NCBI RefSeq assembly: GCF_950100655.1 | Contig: NZ_CATNLY010000012.1 | Span: 496,001-560,000 of the forward strand | Origin: Pleomorphomonas sp. T1.2MG-36 | GTDB taxonomy: Bacteria > Pseudomonadota > Alphaproteobacteria > Rhizobiales > Pleomorphomonadaceae | Length of the DNA stretch: 64,000 nt | Reading direction: 5' to 3' | Shown here: positions 46,054 through 56,495 of the stretch, piece by piece | Layout: each line of letters begins with the position of its first letter | How positions within the stretch are numbered: the first letter of the stretch is position 1 | Made by a program: the position numbers and the translations under genes | Notes under the pieces: generated by a model | The model's database searches: none | What the model saw: the letters and a program-made list of their open reading frames with translations, nothing else | What the model was told of the DNA's origin: nothing

Positions 46054-47727
46054 TCAGCTCAGGCCAACCACCCGTCCCTCCGCGTCGAGACCGATGCGAT
46101 TGGCGGCCGGCACGCGCGGCAGACCCGGCATGGTCATGATTGTTCCGCATATGGCAACGACGAACTCGGCTCCGGCAGCCAGACGCACGTCGCGCACCGG
46201 CAGGACATGGCCGCTCGGCGCGCCCTTGCGTTGGGGGTCGGCACTGAAGGAGGACTGCGTCTTGGCGATGCAGACGGGCAGGTTGCCGAAGCCGCGCTCG
46301 CCGTATTCGGCCAGCTTGCGCGCGGCACGGCCATCGTATTCCACTGCGGAGGCGCCATAGACTTCGCGGGCCACGGTCTCGATCTTGGCCGCAAGCGGCA
46401 TCTCGTCGGGATAAAGCAGACCGAACGGCCGGCTCCGCGGCGCATCGAGCACCTCCAGAACCGCCCGCGCCAGATCCTCCGCGCCCCGGCCGCCATCGGC
46501 GAAATGGGTGGCGAGGGCCACCGGCGCGCCGGCTTCGGCGCACAGCGCGCCGAGACGGGCAACTTCGGCGTCGGTGTCGCTGCCGAAGCGGTTGATGGCG
46601 ACGATCACGTCGAGGCCGAACTTGCGCAGGTTATGCAGGTGGCGGTCGAGGTTGACAAAGCCCGCTTCCAGGGCCGCCACGTTCTCGATCCCAAGATCTT
46701 CCTTGGCGACGCCGCCATGCATCTTCAGCGCGCGGATGGTGGCGACCAGCACGGCCGCGTCGGGCTGAAGCCCCGTCTTGCGGCACTTGATATCGAGGAA
46801 CTTCTCCGCACCGAGATCGGCGCCGAAGCCGGCCTCGGTGACCACGATATCGGACAGGCCAAGCGCCGTCTCGGTGGCGATCACCGAGTTGCAGCCGTGG
46901 GCGATGTTGGCGAAGGGGCCGCCATGAACGAAGGCCGGCGTGCCTTCCAGCGTCTGCACGAGGTTGGGCTGCAAGGCATCCTTCAGCAACACGGCCATGG
47001 CGCCGCCGGCGTTGACCATGTCGGCCGTCGCATACGAGCGGGCATCGAGTTCGCCGACGACGATGCGTTTCAGACGCCGCTCGAGATCGGCAAGGTCGGT
47101 CGCCAGACAGAATATCGCCATCACCTCCGAGGCGACGGTGATGTCGAAGCCGTCCTCGCGGGGAAAGCCGTTGGCACTGCCGCCGAGACCGTTGACCTGG
47201 TGACGCAGCATGCGGTCGTTCATGTCGAGGACGCGGCGCCAGGTCATGCGCCGTCCGTCGAGGCGCGGCTCGTTGCCCCAGTAGATGTGATTGTCGATCA
47301 TCGCCGACAGAAGATTGTGGGCCGAGGTGATGGCGTGGAAATCGCCCGTGAAGTGGAGGTTGATCGCCTCCATCGGCACCACCTGCGCATGACCGCCACC
47401 GGCCGCCCCGCCCTTGACGCCGAAACACGGACCGAGCGAGGGTTCGCGAAGGCAGATGCTCGTCCTGCGGCCGAGCCGGGAGAGCGCGTCGCCCAGGCCG
47501 ACGGTGGTCGTCGTCTTGCCCTCGCCAGCCGCCGTCGGCGTGATGGCAGTGACCAGCACCAGCTTGCCGCGCGGCCGACGGCGCGCGTCGGACACGAAGC
47601 CATGCTCGATCTTGGCAATGTGGCGGCCATAGGGGATGAGTGCGTCGCCGGGGATGCCCAAACGATCCGCCACCTCCCCAATCGGCCTGAGGCGGGCAGC
47701 GCGAGCAATCTCGATGTCGTCAAGCAT
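46054..47727 (-). CDS. fhs: Formate--tetrahydrofolate ligase
   Basis: 557-aa enzyme that makes 10-formyl-tetrahydrofolate from formate, ATP and THF, feeding one-carbon units to purine and methionine synthesis. The P-loop is [16 protein letters not shown] (about 59-75), followed by [43 protein letters not shown] [32 protein letters not shown], and the C-terminal [15 protein letters not shown]. All are diagnostic. Start at ATG 47727; a longer frame exists. It is divergent from guanine deaminase with about 165 bases between. Confidence 0.96.
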   Translation of the reverse strand: MLDDIEIARAARLRPIGEVADRLGIPGDALIPYGRHIAKIEHGFVSDARRRPRGKLVLVTAITPTAAGEGKTTTTVGLGDALSRLGRRTSICLREPSLGPCFGVKGGAAGGGHAQVVPMEAINLHFTGDFHAITSAHNLLSAMIDNHIYWGNEPRLDGRRMTWRRVLDMNDRMLRHQVNGLGGSANGFPREDGFDITVASEVMAIFCLATDLADLERRLKRIVVGELDARSYATADMVNAGGAMAVLLKDALQPNLVQTLEGTPAFVHGGPFANIAHGCNSVIATETALGLSDIVVTEAGFGADLGAEKFLDIKCRKTGLQPDAAVLVATIRALKMHGGVAKEDLGIENVAALEAGFVNLDRHLHNLRKFGLDVIVAINRFGSDTDAEVARLGALCAEAGAPVALATHFADGGRGAEDLARAVLEVLDAPRSRPFGLLYPDEMPLAAKIETVAREVYGASAVEYDGRAARKLAEYGERGFGNLPVCIAKTQSSFSADPQRKGAPSGHVLPVRDVRLAAGAEFVVAICGTIMTMPGLPRVPAANRIGLDAEGRVVGLS

Positions 47728-47893
47728 GGGCGCACTCGTGGTTTCCAGCGACCGACGGCCACTCCGCCATCCAGCCTCCGGTAAGTGAAAAGATGTAGCC
47801 GGATCCGACTTTTCTGTTGTCTCGACCGGGCATCTCGTCTTTTCTGGGCGGCGAGACGGCCCCTGCCCCTCGCACTCCCTGACGGAGCCCCCG

Positions 47894-49231
47894 TTGACTT
47901 CTTCCGATCGACTTCCTTCCGACCGCACCCTCGTACGCGGTCGCGTGCTGAGCTTCAAGCGGCGCCCGCACGGCGCCGGCGATGCCGACGCCTACACCTA
48001 TTTCGAGGACGGTATCGTCGTCGTCGAAGGCGGCAGAGTGGTCGAGGTCGCCGACGCCGGCCTTATCGCACGGAGCGACGGCGAAGGGGCCGTCGTGCAC
48101 GACTTTTCCGGCAAGCTGATCCTGCCGGGCTTCATCGATACCCATATCCACTTTCCACAAACGCAGGTGATCGCCTCCTACGGAGAGCGCCTGCTCGAAT
48201 GGCTGACGAGGTACACCTTTCCGGCCGAGTCGCGCTATGGCGACCCCGCCTTCGCGGCGGCCCAGGCGCGTTTCTTCATCGACGAGCTGCTTAGGAACGG
48301 CACCACGACGGCCGTCTGCTACGGCTCGGTCCACAAGGGATCGGCCGAGGCCTTGCTGGCCGAGAGCGAGCGGCGCGGCACCGCGATGTTCGTCGGCAAG
48401 ACGGCGATGGATCGCAACGCGCCGCCGGAGGTGCTCGACAGCGCTCGCTCGGCGTTCGACGATACGGCGGCCCTGATCTCCACCTGGCACGGACAAGGCC
48501 GCCAGAAGGTGGTGATCACGCCGCGATTCGCCATCACCTCGACGCCGGAGCAACTGGAAGCGCTGGGCAGCCTGGCGCGATTGCATCCGGACTGCCTCGT
48601 TCAGACGCACCTGTCGGAAAACCAGGAGGAGATCGACACGGTCCGGCGCCTCTTCCCCGACCGCACCGACTATCTCGACGTCTACGACCACTATGGCCTC
48701 GTAGGCCCCAAGAGCCTGATGGGGCACGCGATCCATCTCACGCCCCGCGAAGTTCGGCGGATGTCGGACAGCAGCGCCGTTGCGGTGTTCTGTCCCACCT
48801 CGAACCTGTTCATCGGCTCGGGGCTGTTCGACTACAAAGGCCTCGAGGGCGGCGAGCACCCCGTTCGCATCGCGCTGGCCACCGACGTCGGTGGCGGTAC
48901 CAGCTACTCGATGCTCGCGACGGCCGCCGAGGCCTACAAGGTGATGCAGCTCAGGGGGCAGAAGCTGTCGGCCATCGAGGCCTTCCATCTGATGACGCGC
49001 GGCAATGCCGAGGCGCTCGGCGAGCCGGATCTGGGGCGGATCGCTCCCGGTGCACACGCCGATCTGGTAGTGCTCGACAGTGCCGCCACGCCGGCAATGG
49101 CGCATCGTCTGGCAGCCGGAAACGGCGACCTTGAGGAAGAACTGTTCGTTCTCATGACGCTGGGTGGCGAACGGAATGTGCATGAGGTGTTCGTCGGCGG
49201 AAAAGCGCAGGGCCTTCGGACCACCCCGTAG
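47894..49231 (+). CDS. guaD: Guanine deaminase
   Basis: 445-aa amidohydrolase converting guanine to xanthine and ammonia. Zinc ligands are His84 and His86 ([18 protein letters not shown], the guanine-deaminase-type sequence), with later HLSENQEEI and the catalytic Asp in [31 protein letters not shown] and [13 protein letters not shown] are also typical. A TTG at 47894 is the start, no ATG being nearby. It stands divergent to fhs, giving a small purine/one-carbon neighbourhood. No purine riboswitch was seen upstream. Confidence 0.94.
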   Translation: MTSSDRLPSDRTLVRGRVLSFKRRPHGAGDADAYTYFEDGIVVVEGGRVVEVADAGLIARSDGEGAVVHDFSGKLILPGFIDTHIHFPQTQVIASYGERLLEWLTRYTFPAESRYGDPAFAAAQARFFIDELLRNGTTTAVCYGSVHKGSAEALLAESERRGTAMFVGKTAMDRNAPPEVLDSARSAFDDTAALISTWHGQGRQKVVITPRFAITSTPEQLEALGSLARLHPDCLVQTHLSENQEEIDTVRRLFPDRTDYLDVYDHYGLVGPKSLMGHAIHLTPREVRRMSDSSAVAVFCPTSNLFIGSGLFDYKGLEGGEHPVRIALATDVGGGTSYSMLATAAEAYKVMQLRGQKLSAIEAFHLMTRGNAEALGEPDLGRIAPGAHADLVVLDSAATPAMAHRLAAGNGDLEEELFVLMTLGGERNVHEVFVGGKAQGLRTTP

Positions 49232-49526
49232 CGACAAGCGCGGACGCCGCGCCAGCGGACGCCCTTTTTTCGACCCCTACAAAGAATAGCTTGCCTCGGT
49301 GCGTCGCCCCAAGTTAGCATCGATGAAATCGATTGCTGAAATCGGCGCTCGCCCGGATTTTGGAGTCCAGGATTCCGCTCTTCGGCGCGGATGATGGCAC
49401 CATCCGATTGATGGCTAGCGTTCGGCAACGTTTCGATTTTGCTGTTGCGATTTGGGAGGGGAGGCTTCCGGATCGCGACCAGCAAGGTTCGGCTCCGGGG
49501 CAACGGGTCGTTCGTGGGAGGACGAT
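49232..49526. other. Structured non-coding region between guaD and the TIM-barrel gene
   Basis: About 295 bases without a credible gene. It contains ATCGATGAAATCGAT (a 3-base-spaced palindrome), CGGATGATGGCACCATCCG (CGGATG/CATCCG hairpin) and GGATTTTGGAGTCCAGGATTCC, so it may be another intergenic repeat element. A long leader with a possible upstream promoter is also possible. Confidence 0.4.
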
Positions 49527-50318
49527 GTGGCGCGTGATCTGCCGTTTTCGATTCAGCTGCATTCGGCGCGGCTGTTCCCGCCGGTGACGGATCATCTGCC
49601 GCGCCTTGCCGCGCTCGGCTACACCAATGTCGAACCCACCGAAGCCCTCTATGACGATCCCTCGGCGCTGCGCGAAACACTCGATGAAAGCGATCTCACG
49701 GCCTTGAGCGGCCACTTCTCGCTGCACATGCTGGAGACCGACCCGGATGCGGCATGCCGCATCGCCGAAACGTTGGGCATGCGTCTTCTCGTCTGCCCGT
49801 TTGCGCCGGTGGAGGCGCGCCCTGTCGTCACCGACGAGTGGCGGCGCTTCGGGGACCGTCTGGCGGCGATCGCCCGCCTGTTGCGGTCGCGCGGCTTCGG
49901 CTTCGCCTGGCATAACCATGACTACGAGTTTCGCCCCCTCAGGGACGGGTCGATGCCCATCCAGCACATCGCCGCCGACCCGGTCGTACATCTTCAAGTC
50001 GACGTGGCCTGGGTGGCACTGGCCGGTATAGATCCACAGCCATGGCTGGAGGGCTACGCTGGCCGTATCGCCGCCATCCACGTCAAGGATATCGCTCCGC
50101 GCGGCGGCCGGTCCGGCGAGGACGGATGGGCGGACATAGGAGCCGGCATCGTCCCCTGGCCCAAGCTGTGGAAAACCGCCATCACGGCCGGCGCTTCGCT
50201 ACTGGTCGCCGAGCACGATAATCCCAGCGACTTCGACCGCTTCGCACGCCGGAGCATCGATGCCATGCGGACGTTTGCCGCCATGACCAAGGTGGAGCCT
50301 TCGTCGCCAGCAAGATAG
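49527..50318 (+). CDS. Sugar phosphate isomerase/epimerase, TIM-barrel (xylose isomerase-like)
   Basis: 263-aa AP endonuclease-2-type TIM barrel, the group that includes sugar phosphate isomerases/epimerases. SIQLHSARLF at the start and LALGYTNVEPTEALYDD, the metal region FAWHNHDYEF, and VHLQVDVAWVALAGIDPQPWLEGYAGRIAAIHVKDIAPRG (HVKD) carry the divalent-metal ligands of this fold. Substrate unknown. A GTG at 49527 is the start, with GGGAGGAC just before it; the overlapping out-of-frame ATG is not used. Other neighbours are unrelated. Confidence 0.85.
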   Translation: MARDLPFSIQLHSARLFPPVTDHLPRLAALGYTNVEPTEALYDDPSALRETLDESDLTALSGHFSLHMLETDPDAACRIAETLGMRLLVCPFAPVEARPVVTDEWRRFGDRLAAIARLLRSRGFGFAWHNHDYEFRPLRDGSMPIQHIAADPVVHLQVDVAWVALAGIDPQPWLEGYAGRIAAIHVKDIAPRGGRSGEDGWADIGAGIVPWPKLWKTAITAGASLLVAEHDNPSDFDRFARRSIDAMRTFAAMTKVEPSSPAR

Positions 50319-50467
50319 GTGACAGTGCGACGCCCGGCTTCCCCCTGCGGGCATACGGCGACGATCCCGGTTGGAGGCGGCTCCACGAAAGAGGGCAACG
50401 CCCCAGTCCGGAACTCGCGCCAAACCAAATTGCAAATGCGTCAAAGCATCCGGCAGGGCCGGACACG

Positions 50468-50494
50468 ACAAAAGCCTTCCGGCACTGAGTGCCG
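50468..50494 (-). terminator. Terminator downstream of tRNA-Pro
   Basis: On the minus strand CGGCACT/AGTGCCG (50494-50480) forms a hairpin followed by GGAAGGCTTTTG. Fits as the end of the tRNA-Pro transcript. Confidence 0.55.
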
Positions 50495-50528
50495 AGACTT
50501 TCGCAATATACTGATTTTGCGGGAAGAT

Positions 50529-50605
50529 TGGTCGGAGTGGCGTGATTCGAACACGCGACCCCCTGCTCCCGAAGCAGGTGCGCTACCAGGCTGCGCTACA
50601 CTCCG
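50529..50605 (-). tRNA. tRNA-Pro(CGG)
   Basis: Complete cloverleaf on the minus strand, 5' acceptor CGGAGTG pairing with CACTCCG, D arm GCGCAGCCTGGTAGCGC, anticodon stem CCTGC..GCAGG around TTCGGGA giving anticodon CGG, a T arm with GTTCGAATC, discriminator A and an encoded CCA (50531-50529). 77 bases. Confidence 0.97.
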
Positions 50606-50825
50606 TAACCGTCGGTGGGGCGGTGTATAGCGTCCCCTCCCCGCCTCCGCAAGCCCCAAAATCACACTTGTGGATCGGGTATTTTGCGCCCCCTTGCTTA
50701 GGCCCCAAAATGAGCCGAGAGGCTGCCCCGGAAGCTCCACGTGCCTCCAATTCTGTCGTACCGGCGTTGTTGCAGTCCGCCGATGTTGCGGCTATATCGT
50801 GCGAACTGCGGCCGAGGCCGCCGGA

Positions 50826-50900
50826 TGGGGTGTCGCCAAGTGGTAAGGCAGCGGATTTTGATTCCGCCATCCGTAGGTTCGAATCCTGCCACCCCAGCCA
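50826..50900 (+). tRNA. tRNA-Gln(TTG)
   Basis: Complete cloverleaf on the plus strand, acceptor TGGGGTG/CACCCCA, D arm with AGTGGTAAGGCA, anticodon stem GCGGA..TCCGC around TTTTGAT giving anticodon TTG, T arm GTTCGAATC, and an encoded CCA. 75 bases. It lies 220 bases from the divergent tRNA-Pro. Confidence 0.97.
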
Positions 50901-51015
50901 TTTCCCTCTTTTCCACCCGATGACGGCCGAATGCCGGACAGCGCAGCGTAATCGCCCCGCGCCCAGGCACGGTCGGGAATCGATGATCGTTTCCGAACGG
51001 CAGAGCGAGGTGAGG

Positions 51016-51999
51016 TCAGATAATCGCGACGCGGTCGCGGCCCGCCGCCTTGGCATTGTAGAGCGCCCGGTCGGCTCGCCCCATGAGCGATAGCTCGTTC
51101 TGGTCGGCAGCCGACAGCAAGGCCGCGCCGATGCTGACGGTACACGAGGCCGCCCCGCGGTCGGTTGGAACGCCGACGGCACACACCATCGCTCGAAGCT
51201 CGTTCAAAATGCTGTCGGCACGCCCCAGGCACGCCTCGGACAGGACGATCCCGAACTCTTCCCCACCCAGCCGTCCGAGCCCACCCAGACCGGCGAGCCG
51301 CTTTCGCAGCGTATCGGCGATCTTTCGCAGCAGGCGATCGCCGACCAGATGCCCGAACGTATCGTTGATGCGCTTGAAATGATCGAGATCGACCATGGCA
51401 AAACCGAGTGCGCCCTGCCGTCGCCGGGCAAGCCGGAACTCGCGGCTAAAGATCGAAAGAAAGTGCCTGTGGTTGAAGCACTTGGTCAGCGGGTCGGTGG
51501 TGGTGAGCAGATGAAGCTTGCGCTCCGTCGCCTTTCGGCGGGTCGCGTCGTGGATGAACGATATCAGGGCCTGCCGACCGTCGAACATGATCGGTCCGCT
51601 ATAGACGTCGACGTCCTGCACGACGCCGGTGATCAGCCTGTGCTTGAACTCGAAATGATGCCGGTTGGAGACGGCCTGCTTCATTCTGGCGGAAATCTCG
51701 GATCTGGACAGCGTATTGATCTCGCCGACCGACATCGAGAGGAGCCGCTCTCGGCTTCCGGCATAACGAGCGACGGATTCCTTGTTGCCGTCGATGATTT
51801 TTCCGGTTCGAGGGTCGATGACGAGGATGGACGCATGATGGACGTTCATCAGCGCGTCGACCCTGTCCCCCAGGAAGCGAATTCTCTCGAGCAAGACATC
51901 CGCGTCGCGACACAGCGAGGTCACCTCACCTTCTTCAAACTCTTCGGATGGACCAAAACCGACTTCCAGCCTCTCCCCTGCATTCAGCCTGCAGCGCAT
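51016..51999 (-). CDS. PAS-GGDEF diguanylate cyclase
   Basis: 327-aa protein: a PAS-type region (about 45-160, with ILVIDPRTGKIIDGNKESV and a PAC-like FIHDATRRKATERKL) followed by a GGDEF domain (about 165-325, TTTDPLTKCFNHRHF, DHFKRINDTFGHLVGDRLL, active GGEEF in RLGGEEFGIVLSEA). The GGEEF site is intact, so cyclic di-GMP synthesis is expected; an upstream RxxD inhibitory site is not obvious. No membrane segment. ATG at 51999 is the start, after CTTGGGG; start certainty is moderate. Nearby PilZ proteins are possible receptors. Confidence 0.88.
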   Translation of the reverse strand: MRCRLNAGERLEVGFGPSEEFEEGEVTSLCRDADVLLERIRFLGDRVDALMNVHHASILVIDPRTGKIIDGNKESVARYAGSRERLLSMSVGEINTLSRSEISARMKQAVSNRHHFEFKHRLITGVVQDVDVYSGPIMFDGRQALISFIHDATRRKATERKLHLLTTTDPLTKCFNHRHFLSIFSREFRLARRRQGALGFAMVDLDHFKRINDTFGHLVGDRLLRKIADTLRKRLAGLGGLGRLGGEEFGIVLSEACLGRADSILNELRAMVCAVGVPTDRGAASCTVSIGAALLSAADQNELSLMGRADRALYNAKAAGRDRVAII

Positions 52000-52310
52000 T
52001 GCAGTTTTGCCCCAAGTAAGAAGAATAACGTATTGATGGGTCAGTCAGTTTGCTTTTCCCCACCAATTCATGGTTCACAAAATCCACTGCCGCACGCAAT
52101 AAGCTGGATGGATAATATTGCTTTCAAGAAATGCTTTTCGCTTCAAGCAATCCGCCATGCTTTCCTGTAGATAGCACTCAACTTAAGAAGCCCGGAGCCA
52201 AGCGAACCAGTCCGCCGGATCGGGGGCAAGCGAACGCCCACCTCTTTCTTGTGCTCTCGAAGGGTACGAGCGATGATCGCGGCAGGTCCGGAAGATTGAG
52301 GGGTAGCTAC
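52000..52310. other. Divergent intergenic region
   Basis: About 310 bases between the GGDEF gene (minus) and the deaminase gene (plus). The part 52010-52150 is AT-rich (TAAGAAGAATAACGTATTGATGGG). No further signal was recognised. Confidence 0.4.
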
Positions 52311-52907
52311 ATGACTGAGGAACGACAGGAACGCCTCGTCGACGCGCTGCTGGCAGCCATTGAGCGCCATATCCTGCCCCTGACGCGCGCTGGTGTCGCC
52401 GCGGGCAACAAGGTGTTCGGCGCCGCCTTGCTCGACAAGAGGGATTACTCCCTCGTGCTCGCCGGAACCAACAACGAGATCGAGAGCCCGCTTTGGCACG
52501 GCGAAGTGCATACCATCAAGAAATTCTACGAGATGAAGGAGCGGCCGGGTCCGGGCGACCTGCTTTTCCTGTCGACACATGAACCCTGTTCGATGTGCTT
52601 GTCGGCGATCACCTGGGCCGGCTTCGACAACTTCTTCTATTTCTTCAGCCACGAGGACTCGCGGGATGCCTTTTCCATCCCGCATGACCTCAGGATACTG
52701 AAGGAAGTCTTCACCCTGGAGCCGGGTGGCTATCGAAGAAGCAACGCGTTCTGGCATAGCGAGCACATCGCCGACCTGATCGCCGTCTGCGACGACACGG
52801 CCAAGGCTGCGTTCCAGACGCGCGCCGACGCCATCCGGGCGGATTATGCGAGACTGTCGGGCGTCTACCAGGGCGGCAAATCGGGAAACGCCATTCCCCT
52901 AAATTGA
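52311..52907 (+). CDS. Cytidine/deoxycytidylate deaminase-fold nucleoside deaminase
   Basis: 198-aa deaminase of the CDA superfamily. Catalytic HGE is in WHGEVHTIKKF (zinc His and proton-shuttle Glu) and the second zinc motif is STHEPCSMCLSAI (PCxxC). The C-terminal helices differ from classical nucleoside or tRNA adenosine deaminases (DNFFYFFSHEDSRDAFSI, YRRSNAFWHSEHIADLI), so the substrate is open. ATG at 52311 (MTEERQERLVDALLAAI) chosen; a longer frame exists. Convergent with the AI-2E-type permease. Confidence 0.85.
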   Translation: MTEERQERLVDALLAAIERHILPLTRAGVAAGNKVFGAALLDKRDYSLVLAGTNNEIESPLWHGEVHTIKKFYEMKERPGPGDLLFLSTHEPCSMCLSAITWAGFDNFFYFFSHEDSRDAFSIPHDLRILKEVFTLEPGGYRRSNAFWHSEHIADLIAVCDDTAKAAFQTRADAIRADYARLSGVYQGGKSGNAIPLN

Positions 52908-52936
52908 CCGCAACCAAAGAGCCGCACGGCAGGCCG

Positions 52937-54106
52937 TCAGGCCGCTGTCGGCGGCTCTTGCGGCGGCGCCAGGACGGGCGCCTTGTCCTCGTTGCGCAGT
53001 TCGGCAAGCCATTCACGCCAGATGGCCACCAGCAGCGCCATCAGAACCGGCCCGATGAACAGTCCCAGGAACCCCATGGTCTTCACGCCGCCGATCAGCC
53101 CGAAGAAGGTCGGCAGGAAGGGCAGCTTGATCGGACCGCCGACGAGGCGCGGCCGCAACGTCTTGTCGACGATGAACAACTCGACCGTTCCCCAGGTGAA
53201 CAGCGCGGCGCCCTCGACGACATTCCCGCTGGCCACCAGATAGATCGAGATCAGAGTGAAACTGAGTGGAGCCCCGCCGGGGATCAGCGCCATGACGCCG
53301 GTGACGACGCCGAAGATGGCTGGCGACGGCACGCCGGCAATCCAGTAGGCGATGCCAAGGACGATGCCCTCGCCGATGGCGATCAGGGTCATGCCCGTCA
53401 CGGTGGAGCTGATGGTGGCCGGAACGATACGGGAAATGCGGCTCCAGCGGGTGGGCAGGATGCGCTCGCCAACAAGGTCGATCTGCTCCACGAGGGCGCT
53501 GCCGTCCTTGTAGACGAAGAACAGCGCGATCATCATGAACAGTAGCAGCAGCAGCAGCCGGAAGGCTTCGCCGCCGGCCGTCATCACCGCCCTGTAGATG
53601 TTGCCGATATTGGCGCCGGACACGATCTGGATGAGTTCGCCGATGGCGCCCGGCGGGCCGACATGCAGCTTCCATTGCTCGGCGAGCCAGTCTCCGGCCA
53701 TCGGAAGCGTCGCAATCCACGGCGGCACTTCCACGCCGCTGCGGTTGGCCTCCAGAAGCCAGCTGAACCAGCCCCTGAACTCTTCCAGCGCGAAGCTGAC
53801 CGCCACCAGCATTGGCACGATCAGGAACAGCAGGATGCAGACGAGCGCGATCGAGGCGCTGAGCTTGGTATTGCCGTCGCAGAACCGCGTCAGGTCGCGG
53901 AACAGCGGCCAGGTGGCGAAACCGATGACCAGCGCGGCAAGTACCGGAACGACGAACCCGCTGAAGAAATAGATGCCGGCGATGACGACCAGCAACAGCA
54001 GCCAGCGGGCGGCGGCGATCAGGGGGACGATGGGAGCACGGCCGGAGGATACGGCGCCGAGCCAGCGCGGCTGATCTTTCTGCGGGGGATGTCGCGGGTC
54101 GGTCAA
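52937..54106 (-). CDS. AI-2E (PerM) family membrane transporter
   Basis: About 389-aa inner-membrane protein with eight hydrophobic segments in the AI-2E/PerM pattern, including LLLLVVIAGIYFFSGFVVPVLAALVIGFATW near the start, the central FFVYKDGSALVEQI, and the C-terminal PFLPTFFGLIGGVKTMGFLGLFIGPVLMALLVAIWRE. Substrate unknown; the family name is historical. No ATG fits well; TTG at 54106 (MTDPRHPPQKDQ) is proposed, with a TTG at 54172 as alternative. Codon use is ordinary. Confidence 0.82.
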   Translation of the reverse strand: MTDPRHPPQKDQPRWLGAVSSGRAPIVPLIAAARWLLLLVVIAGIYFFSGFVVPVLAALVIGFATWPLFRDLTRFCDGNTKLSASIALVCILLFLIVPMLVAVSFALEEFRGWFSWLLEANRSGVEVPPWIATLPMAGDWLAEQWKLHVGPPGAIGELIQIVSGANIGNIYRAVMTAGGEAFRLLLLLLFMMIALFFVYKDGSALVEQIDLVGERILPTRWSRISRIVPATISSTVTGMTLIAIGEGIVLGIAYWIAGVPSPAIFGVVTGVMALIPGGAPLSFTLISIYLVASGNVVEGAALFTWGTVELFIVDKTLRPRLVGGPIKLPFLPTFFGLIGGVKTMGFLGLFIGPVLMALLVAIWREWLAELRNEDKAPVLAPPQEPPTAA

Positions 54107-54202
54107 GGGCGCACTTCTCGTCGGAGTATCAAGGATAGCCGAATTTATGGGCCATTGCCTTGGAAGCCGCAATGACCTCGTCCCGTCGCCGTAAACGATC
54201 CG

Positions 54203-55036
54203 TCAGATCATCTCCAGCGGCGTCGCCCGCCGGGGCGGCGGAAACAGTGCATCAAGCGATGCCCGCAACTCGTCGGTGACCACCACATCGAGAGAGCCGG
54301 CGTTATCCTCGACGTGAGCGGCCCGCCCGGCTTTCGGAATGGCGATGACGCCGTCGCGATCGAGCACGAAGGCCAGCGCCAGTTGGGCAATGCTGGCACC
54401 GTGGTCGGCGGCCAGCGCCGCCAGGCGCCGCTCCCTGAGGAGCTTGGCCTGCTCGACCGGCGAGTAGGCCATGACCGGGATGCCGCGCCGCTGAAGGGAC
54501 GGCAGCAGATCCCATTCGATGCCGCGCCGCGAGAGATTGTAGAGCACCTGATTAGCGGCGACCGCCTCGCCACCCGGAACGGCCAGCAGTTCGTCCATGT
54601 CGTCGCTGTCGAGGTTGGAGACGCCCCAGTGGCGGATCTTGCCGGCCGCCTTCAGCCCTTCGAAAGCCTCGACCGTTTCGGCAAGCGGGTATTTCCCGCG
54701 CCAATGCAGCAGATAGAGATCGAGCCGGTCGGTACCGAGGCGCTTGAGCGATCGCTCGCAGGCGGCGACGGTTCCCGCCTTGGAGGCATTGTGCGGATAG
54801 ACCTTGGACACGAGGAACACGTCGTCGCGCCGACCGGCGATCGCCTCGCCCACCAACCGCTCGGAGGCACCCTCGCCATACATTTCGGCGGTGTCGATCA
54901 GCGTCATGCCGAGGTCGAGCCCGCGACGAAGCGCGGCGATTTCCTCGGCGCGCCGGCTCTGGTCGTCGCCCATCATCCAGGTGCCGAGGCCCAGCGCCGG
55001 AACGGTTTCGCCACTCGGCAAGCGGACGGTCTTCAT
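54203..55036 (-). CDS. Aldo/keto reductase
   Basis: 277-aa NADPH-dependent oxidoreductase, (beta/alpha)8 barrel. Catalytic residues by the family pattern are Asp48, Tyr53 (DTAEMYGEG), Lys78 (LVSKVY) and His111 (LLHWRG); the C-terminal IPKAG and FPPPRR fit the nucleotide site. Substrate unknown. The ATG at 55036 is correct because AGGGAG lies six bases before it; an ATG three codons upstream overlaps that site. Confidence 0.9.
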   Translation of the reverse strand: MKTVRLPSGETVPALGLGTWMMGDDQSRRAEEIAALRRGLDLGMTLIDTAEMYGEGASERLVGEAIAGRRDDVFLVSKVYPHNASKAGTVAACERSLKRLGTDRLDLYLLHWRGKYPLAETVEAFEGLKAAGKIRHWGVSNLDSDDMDELLAVPGGEAVAANQVLYNLSRRGIEWDLLPSLQRRGIPVMAYSPVEQAKLLRERRLAALAADHGASIAQLALAFVLDRDGVIAIPKAGRAAHVEDNAGSLDVVVTDELRASLDALFPPPRRATPLEMI

Positions 55037-55258
55037 CGGCATCTCCCTTGGTTCGTCAATGCATGTGCCGGCCAGATCGATCCGACCCTGATCGGCGAGC
55101 GCTCCAGAAGTATAGCAGCCCCCTCGCCCCAATGGGCGATCGCCGCTGTTTTCGTTGGGTGCCGGATTTCGAACACGTGACGGCGGCGGGTGAAATCCTC
55201 TATCCTGCCGCCACTTTCGCGCCTGCACGCTCGTCAGTTTGTCTTGAAAGGATGCTTC

Positions 55259-56182
55259 ATGCGACTTCTCGTGGTCGGCGCCGGCGCCACCGGCGGCTAT
55301 TTCGGTGGACGGCTGGCTGCCGCCGGCCGCGATGTGACCTTCCTCATCCGCCCCAAACGAGCGGCCGAAATCGCCAAGAACGGCTTCGTCATCGCCGATC
55401 CCAAGGGCGAGACCCGGATCGAGCCGAAAATCGTCACGGCCGATGCGCTTCGGGGTAGCTACGACCTCGTGTTGATGAGCGTGAAAGCCTACTCGCTTCT
55501 GGCCGCGATGGACGACATCGCTCCGGTGATCGGCCCCGACACGCTGATCCTGCCCGTGCTGAACGGTCTCAAGCATTTCGACGTACTGTCGGAGCGTTTC
55601 GGCGCCGAACGGGTGATCGGCAGCTTTTGCAAGATCAATGCCCGCCTCGACGACCACGGCCGCATCGTCCAGATGTCCCCTCTGCACGACCTGATCTATG
55701 GCGAATATGACGGCCGCCGCAGCCCCCGCATCGAAGCGATCGACGCCTTCTTCAAGGGGGCCGGTTTCGATGCACGTCTCTCCGACGACATCGGCCGCGA
55801 GCTGTGGGAGAAATGGGTCTTGCTTGCCAGCCTCGGAGCCGCCACCTGCCTGATGCGCGGCACGATCGGCGACATCGTGGCCCGTCCGGGCGGACGCGCC
55901 TTCATCGAGGCACTGCTGGGCGAGGTGACCGCCGTCGCCACCGCGCACGGAAAAGCGCCTGATCCGGCCTACCTCGAAACGACGCGCAAACTGCTCACCA
56001 CCCCGGACTCGCCGATGACGGCCTCCATGTATCGAGACCTCGTCAAGGGATTGCCGGTCGAGAACGATGAAATCATAGACGATCTGCTCGACCGCGCAGC
56101 CTCCGTCGGCGTGAAGACGCCCTATTTCCATCTGGCGGCGATTCATCTCGGGGTCTACGCAGCCCGGCGGCGCTCCGAATAG
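55259..56182 (+). CDS. panE: 2-dehydropantoate 2-reductase (ketopantoate reductase)
   Basis: 307-aa NADPH enzyme of pantothenate synthesis. [32 protein letters not shown] is the N-terminal nucleotide fold; [35 protein letters not shown], and [17 protein letters not shown] then [21 protein letters not shown] are the family's catalytic and substrate motifs. Function as PanE is the most likely; other ApbA/PanE members act on other keto acids. Start at ATG 55259. Divergent to the aldo/keto reductase. A terminator-like hairpin follows (56195-56217). Confidence 0.87.
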   Translation: MRLLVVGAGATGGYFGGRLAAAGRDVTFLIRPKRAAEIAKNGFVIADPKGETRIEPKIVTADALRGSYDLVLMSVKAYSLLAAMDDIAPVIGPDTLILPVLNGLKHFDVLSERFGAERVIGSFCKINARLDDHGRIVQMSPLHDLIYGEYDGRRSPRIEAIDAFFKGAGFDARLSDDIGRELWEKWVLLASLGAATCLMRGTIGDIVARPGGRAFIEALLGEVTAVATAHGKAPDPAYLETTRKLLTTPDSPMTASMYRDLVKGLPVENDEIIDDLLDRAASVGVKTPYFHLAAIHLGVYAARRRSE

Positions 56183-56495
56183 GCGCGGCACCACCCTGAA
56201 CGTTTCCAGTGTTCAGGACGCAGCTTGGCAAACGTCTGCTTCGCCAACGGCGGAGGCGGTTCTGTTTTTCCGCCTCTTCCGCCGAATCCGGAAGGCGCCG
56301 GAGGCTTTCAGGCAAACACGACCCGGTAGAAGTCCTAAGGTTTGTCAAATTCGAAACGTTACGCTTCTGCCTTTCGCGCAACTGTGCTAAGAGGTGCCCC
56401 GAACGCTGACCGGGTTGCGCCCGGGGAGGAGGCGTTCGCCTCGAATTCTCTGCCCGCGCAGGCGGGAGCATAGCATCGACAAGCAGGATGCCGCC
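56183..56495. other. Hairpin-rich intergenic region upstream of the cellobiose phosphorylase gene
   Basis: About 310 bases. Hairpins: CCTGAAC (56195-56201)/GTTCAGG (56211-56217), probable panE end; GAGGCGG (56253-56259)/CCGCCTC (56270-56276). Near 56351 the sequence TTCGAAACGTTACG is LacI-operator-like (central CG) and could be a sugar-responsive operator, at low confidence. Confidence 0.45.

Noticed and set aside
46045..47784. 579-aa plus-strand reading frame over fhs
   Set aside because: Antisense to formate-THF ligase; Arg/His/Gly/Asp-rich shadow.
47728..47893. Purine or THF riboswitch between fhs and guaD
   Set aside because: No conserved three-way-junction or THF-aptamer elements could be recognised in the 166 bases.
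50529..50900. tRNA pair as an integration site for a mobile island
   Set aside because: Both tRNAs are complete, with no integrase, no direct repeat of the tRNA 3' ends and normal neighbours.
55073..55100. Third copy of the 51-base repeat near the aldo/keto reductase start
   Set aside because: Only CCTGATCGGCG and a GCGCTCC tail match; too short to call.
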